A DNA stretch of 7,553 bases from the NCBI GenBank assembly GCA_036796555.1, contig DAIRCS010000176.1, forward strand, positions 1 to 7,553, read 5' to 3'. The notes below the pieces were generated by a model. The model was not told the DNA's origin, ran no database searches, and saw only the letters and a list, made by a program, of their open reading frames with translations. This stretch comes from JAJXWB01 sp036796555 (lineage in GTDB: Bacteria > Pseudomonadota > Alphaproteobacteria > Rhizobiales > Beijerinckiaceae). Of the stretch, positions 6,427 to 7,553 are shown piece by piece. Each line of letters starts with the position of its first letter. The stretch's first letter is position 1. The translations under genes were made by a program, and so were the position numbers.

Positions 6427-6942
6427 ATGAAATTTCGCGGCCTGTCCCTTGCGATCGGACTTTTCTTCGGCGCCGCCGCCACGGCGGCCGCGTTCAACAT
6501 CCACACGATCATGCCCCACCAGCCCGGCAGGACGGCCGACTGGGTGAAGCGGATGAGCGTCGAGGATTACGGCCGGCAGCGCGTGATCTACCACATCGAC
6601 CAGCGCGCGGGCCTGTTCAGCGGCCATTTCCGCCACATCCTGCAGATCGCCCAGAACCATGTGGACGCCGTCGGCGCCGACAAGCTCGACCTGCGTATCA
6701 TCCTGCAGGGCGACGGCGTGGATTTCCTCTCCTGGGCGCGCGACAACCCGCAGGCGCAGGCGAAAATCGACAACCTCAAGCGGGAGGGCGTGAAATTCCA
6801 GGTCTGCCGCAACACGCTTCTCGCGCGCGGCATCGATCCGGACCGCGAGCTCTACGGCGTGAAGCAGACAGACATCGTCCGCGCGGCGGTCGGCGAGATC
6901 GCGTCGCTGGAGCAGCAGGGGTTCCAGTATATCAAGCCGTGA
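6427..6942 (+). CDS. Secreted DsrE-family protein
   Basis: A 171-residue protein. Residues 1-22 form a Sec signal peptide (K2 and R4, a hydrophobic core, then TAAA before FNIH), so the mature protein is probably periplasmic. The rest resembles the DsrE/DsrF alpha-beta fold. The first strand is VIYHIDQ (53-59), followed by a helix ending in ILQIAQNHVDAVG, the strand LDLRIILQGDGVDFL (87-101), and KFQVCRNTLLARGI (123-136) with the single cysteine C127 at the position where DsrE-like proteins often carry one. In sulfur-oxidising bacteria the DsrEFH proteins pass sulfur on conserved cysteines, but stand-alone exported relatives are mostly uncharacterised. Sulfur or thiol chemistry in the periplasm is therefore only a guess. 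The start at ATG 6427 has GGAGG ten bases upstream and begins the signal peptide. The frame stays open far upstream across leuB on the other strand, which is a GC-rich artefact. It converges on acnA. Confidence 0.85.
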   Translation: MKFRGLSLAIGLFFGAAATAAAFNIHTIMPHQPGRTADWVKRMSVEDYGRQRVIYHIDQRAGLFSGHFRHILQIAQNHVDAVGADKLDLRIILQGDGVDFLSWARDNPQAQAKIDNLKREGVKFQVCRNTLLARGIDPDRELYGVKQTDIVRAAVGEIASLEQQGFQYIKP

Positions 6943-6950
6943 TTGGCCCC

Positions 6951-6975
6951 CCTTCTCCCGCAGAGCGGGAGAAGG
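6951..6975 (+). terminator. Strong hairpin just after the DsrE-family gene
   Basis: CCTTCTCCCGC and GCGGGAGAAGG form a perfect 11-pair stem with a 3-nt AGA loop, starting eight bases after the stop codon. It is followed at once by a second hairpin, GTCACGC-GAA-GCGTGAC (6977-6993). No T run follows, so it is not a classical intrinsic terminator, but it is likely to define or protect the transcript end. It is the outer end of the left repeat copy. Confidence 0.5.
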
Positions 6976-7162
6976 TGTCACGCGAAGCGTGACGGATGAG
7001 GGCGCCGAAGGGCGGAGGCTCGACCCCCGAAAGCCTTCAGACGCTGTGCTCCGTTTGCAGTATCGGAATAAGCGATCTGGAATAAAGATCGTCGCAATCG
7101 CGGCGCCCTCACCCGACCCTCGCTGACGCGAGGGCCACCCTCTCCCGCTTCGCAGGAGAGGG
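6951..7162. repeat. Two inverted copies of a palindromic repeat filling the convergent gap
   Basis: The left copy (6951-7007) holds two hairpins and then TGAGGGCGCCG (6997-7007). The right copy (7101-7162) is the same element reversed. It starts with CGGCGCCCTCA (7101-7111), an exact 11-bp complement, then CCCTCGC-TGAC-GCGAGGG (7117-7134), then CCCTCTCC (7138-7145) paired with GGAGAGGG (7155-7162) and two further inner pairs. Sequence outside the stems differs while pairing is kept, so the copies have diverged with structure preserved. About 93 bp of more AT-rich unique sequence (7008-7100) separates them. No coding capacity is evident. The whole 229-bp gap between the DsrE-family gene and acnA is thus repeat plus spacer, and could act as a two-way transcription end. 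Confidence 0.82.
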
Positions 7163-7171
7163 AAAGCCGAT

Positions 7172-7553
7172 CTACGCCGCCAACTGCCGCAGCACGAACT
7201 GCAGGATGCCGCCGTTCTTGTAATATTCCAGCTCGTCCAGCGTATCGATCCGGCACAGCAGCGGCACGTCCTTCTTTGTCCCGTCCGGGTATGTGATCTC
7301 CGCCGTCAACTGGACGCGCGGCTTCAGCGCGTCGTCCTCGAGGCCCCTGATCGTCACCGTCTCGTCGCCCTTCAGGCCCAGCGCCTGCCAGGTCATGCCG
7401 TCGCGGAACACCAGCGGCAGCACGCCCATGCCGACGAGGTTCGAGCGGTGGATGCGCTCGAAGCTCTGCGCGATCACCGCGCGCACGCCGAGCAGTTTCG
7501 TGCCCTTGGCCGCCCAGTCGCGCGAGGAGCCGTTGCCGTATTCGGCGCCGGCG
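7172..7553 (-). CDS. acnA: Aconitate hydratase, C-terminal part (5' end outside window)
   Basis: The frame is open from the right edge and reads AGAEYGNGSSRDWAAKG, then SFERIHRSNLVGMGVLPL, which is the signature of domain 4 (the swivel domain) of the AcnA/IRP1 type of aconitase. It ends in LRQLAA and a TAG stop at 7172-7174. The enzyme interconverts citrate and isocitrate through cis-aconitate in the TCA cycle. The GSSRDW serine and arginine and the arginines in FERIHRSN correspond to substrate-binding residues. The iron-sulfur cysteines lie in earlier domains outside the window. About 127 of the roughly 890-900 residues expected for the family are visible, with no sign of damage. It converges on the DsrE-family gene across the inverted repeat pair. 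Confidence 0.95.
   Translation of the reverse strand, partial: AGAEYGNGSSRDWAAKGTKLLGVRAVIAQSFERIHRSNLVGMGVLPLVFRDGMTWQALGLKGDETVTIRGLEDDALKPRVQLTAEITYPDGTKKDVPLLCRIDTLDELEYYKNGGILQFVLRQLAA

Noticed and set aside
5152..6942. A very long plus-strand open frame (596 codons) ending with the DsrE-family protein
   Set aside because: Its first two thirds are antisense to leuB, which has complete catalytic motifs. The real start is ATG 6427 with an RBS and signal peptide. The open frame is a by-product of high GC.
6951..7162. CRISPR-like repeat or phage attachment site
   Set aside because: Only two copies, inverted rather than direct, with internal hairpins; no regularly spaced direct repeats, cas genes or integrase.
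6978..7256. Small minus-strand open frame over the repeat pair and acnA end
   Set aside because: It reads through the palindromic repeat and out of frame into acnA; no RBS or motif.

Overview
This is a GC-rich (by eye about two thirds G+C) chromosomal window. Its gene content and protein style suggest an alphaproteobacterium, probably of the Hyphomicrobiales: a class III (glutathione-dependent) formaldehyde dehydrogenase, a short threonine ammonia-lyase with a single ACT domain, an AcnA-type aconitase, and palindromic intergenic repeats of the kind scattered through these genomes. A methylotroph-like or Methylocystis/Methylosinus-like host would fit, but the window alone does not prove it.

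Layout. The left edge holds the 3' end of a DnaB/RecA-fold ATPase gene (+). It converges on a threonine ammonia-lyase gene (ilvA, -). Upstream of ilvA on the same strand lies S-(hydroxymethyl)glutathione dehydrogenase (frmA/adhC type, -), and the two are separated by a palindromic repeat of about 106 bp. The dehydrogenase is divergent from a gene for an unrecognised single-pass membrane protein (+), which is followed by a small secreted protein gene (+). Next comes a minus-strand HEPN/MNT pair (nucleotidyltransferase first, HEPN second, 4-nt overlap) directly downstream of leuB (-). leuB is divergent from a secreted DsrE-family protein gene (+). That gene converges on the 3' end of aconitase (acnA, -), and the gap between them is filled by two inverted copies of another palindromic repeat.

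How the genes work together. Most are housekeeping. IlvA makes 2-oxobutanoate for isoleucine, LeuB acts in leucine synthesis, AcnA in the TCA cycle, and the dehydrogenase in formaldehyde detoxification or oxidation. They do not form one operon. The accessory content is the HEPN/MNT module, a known toxin-antitoxin type, which looks lower in GC than its neighbours, plus the two repeat elements and three poorly characterised envelope or secreted proteins.

I found no CRISPR array, tRNA, rRNA, transposase or convincing new multi-gene system. The best leads are an atypical HEPN active-site spacing, a repeat whose end supplies the ilvA ribosome binding site, and a repeated GCGCCAAC motif in the dehydrogenase promoter region.
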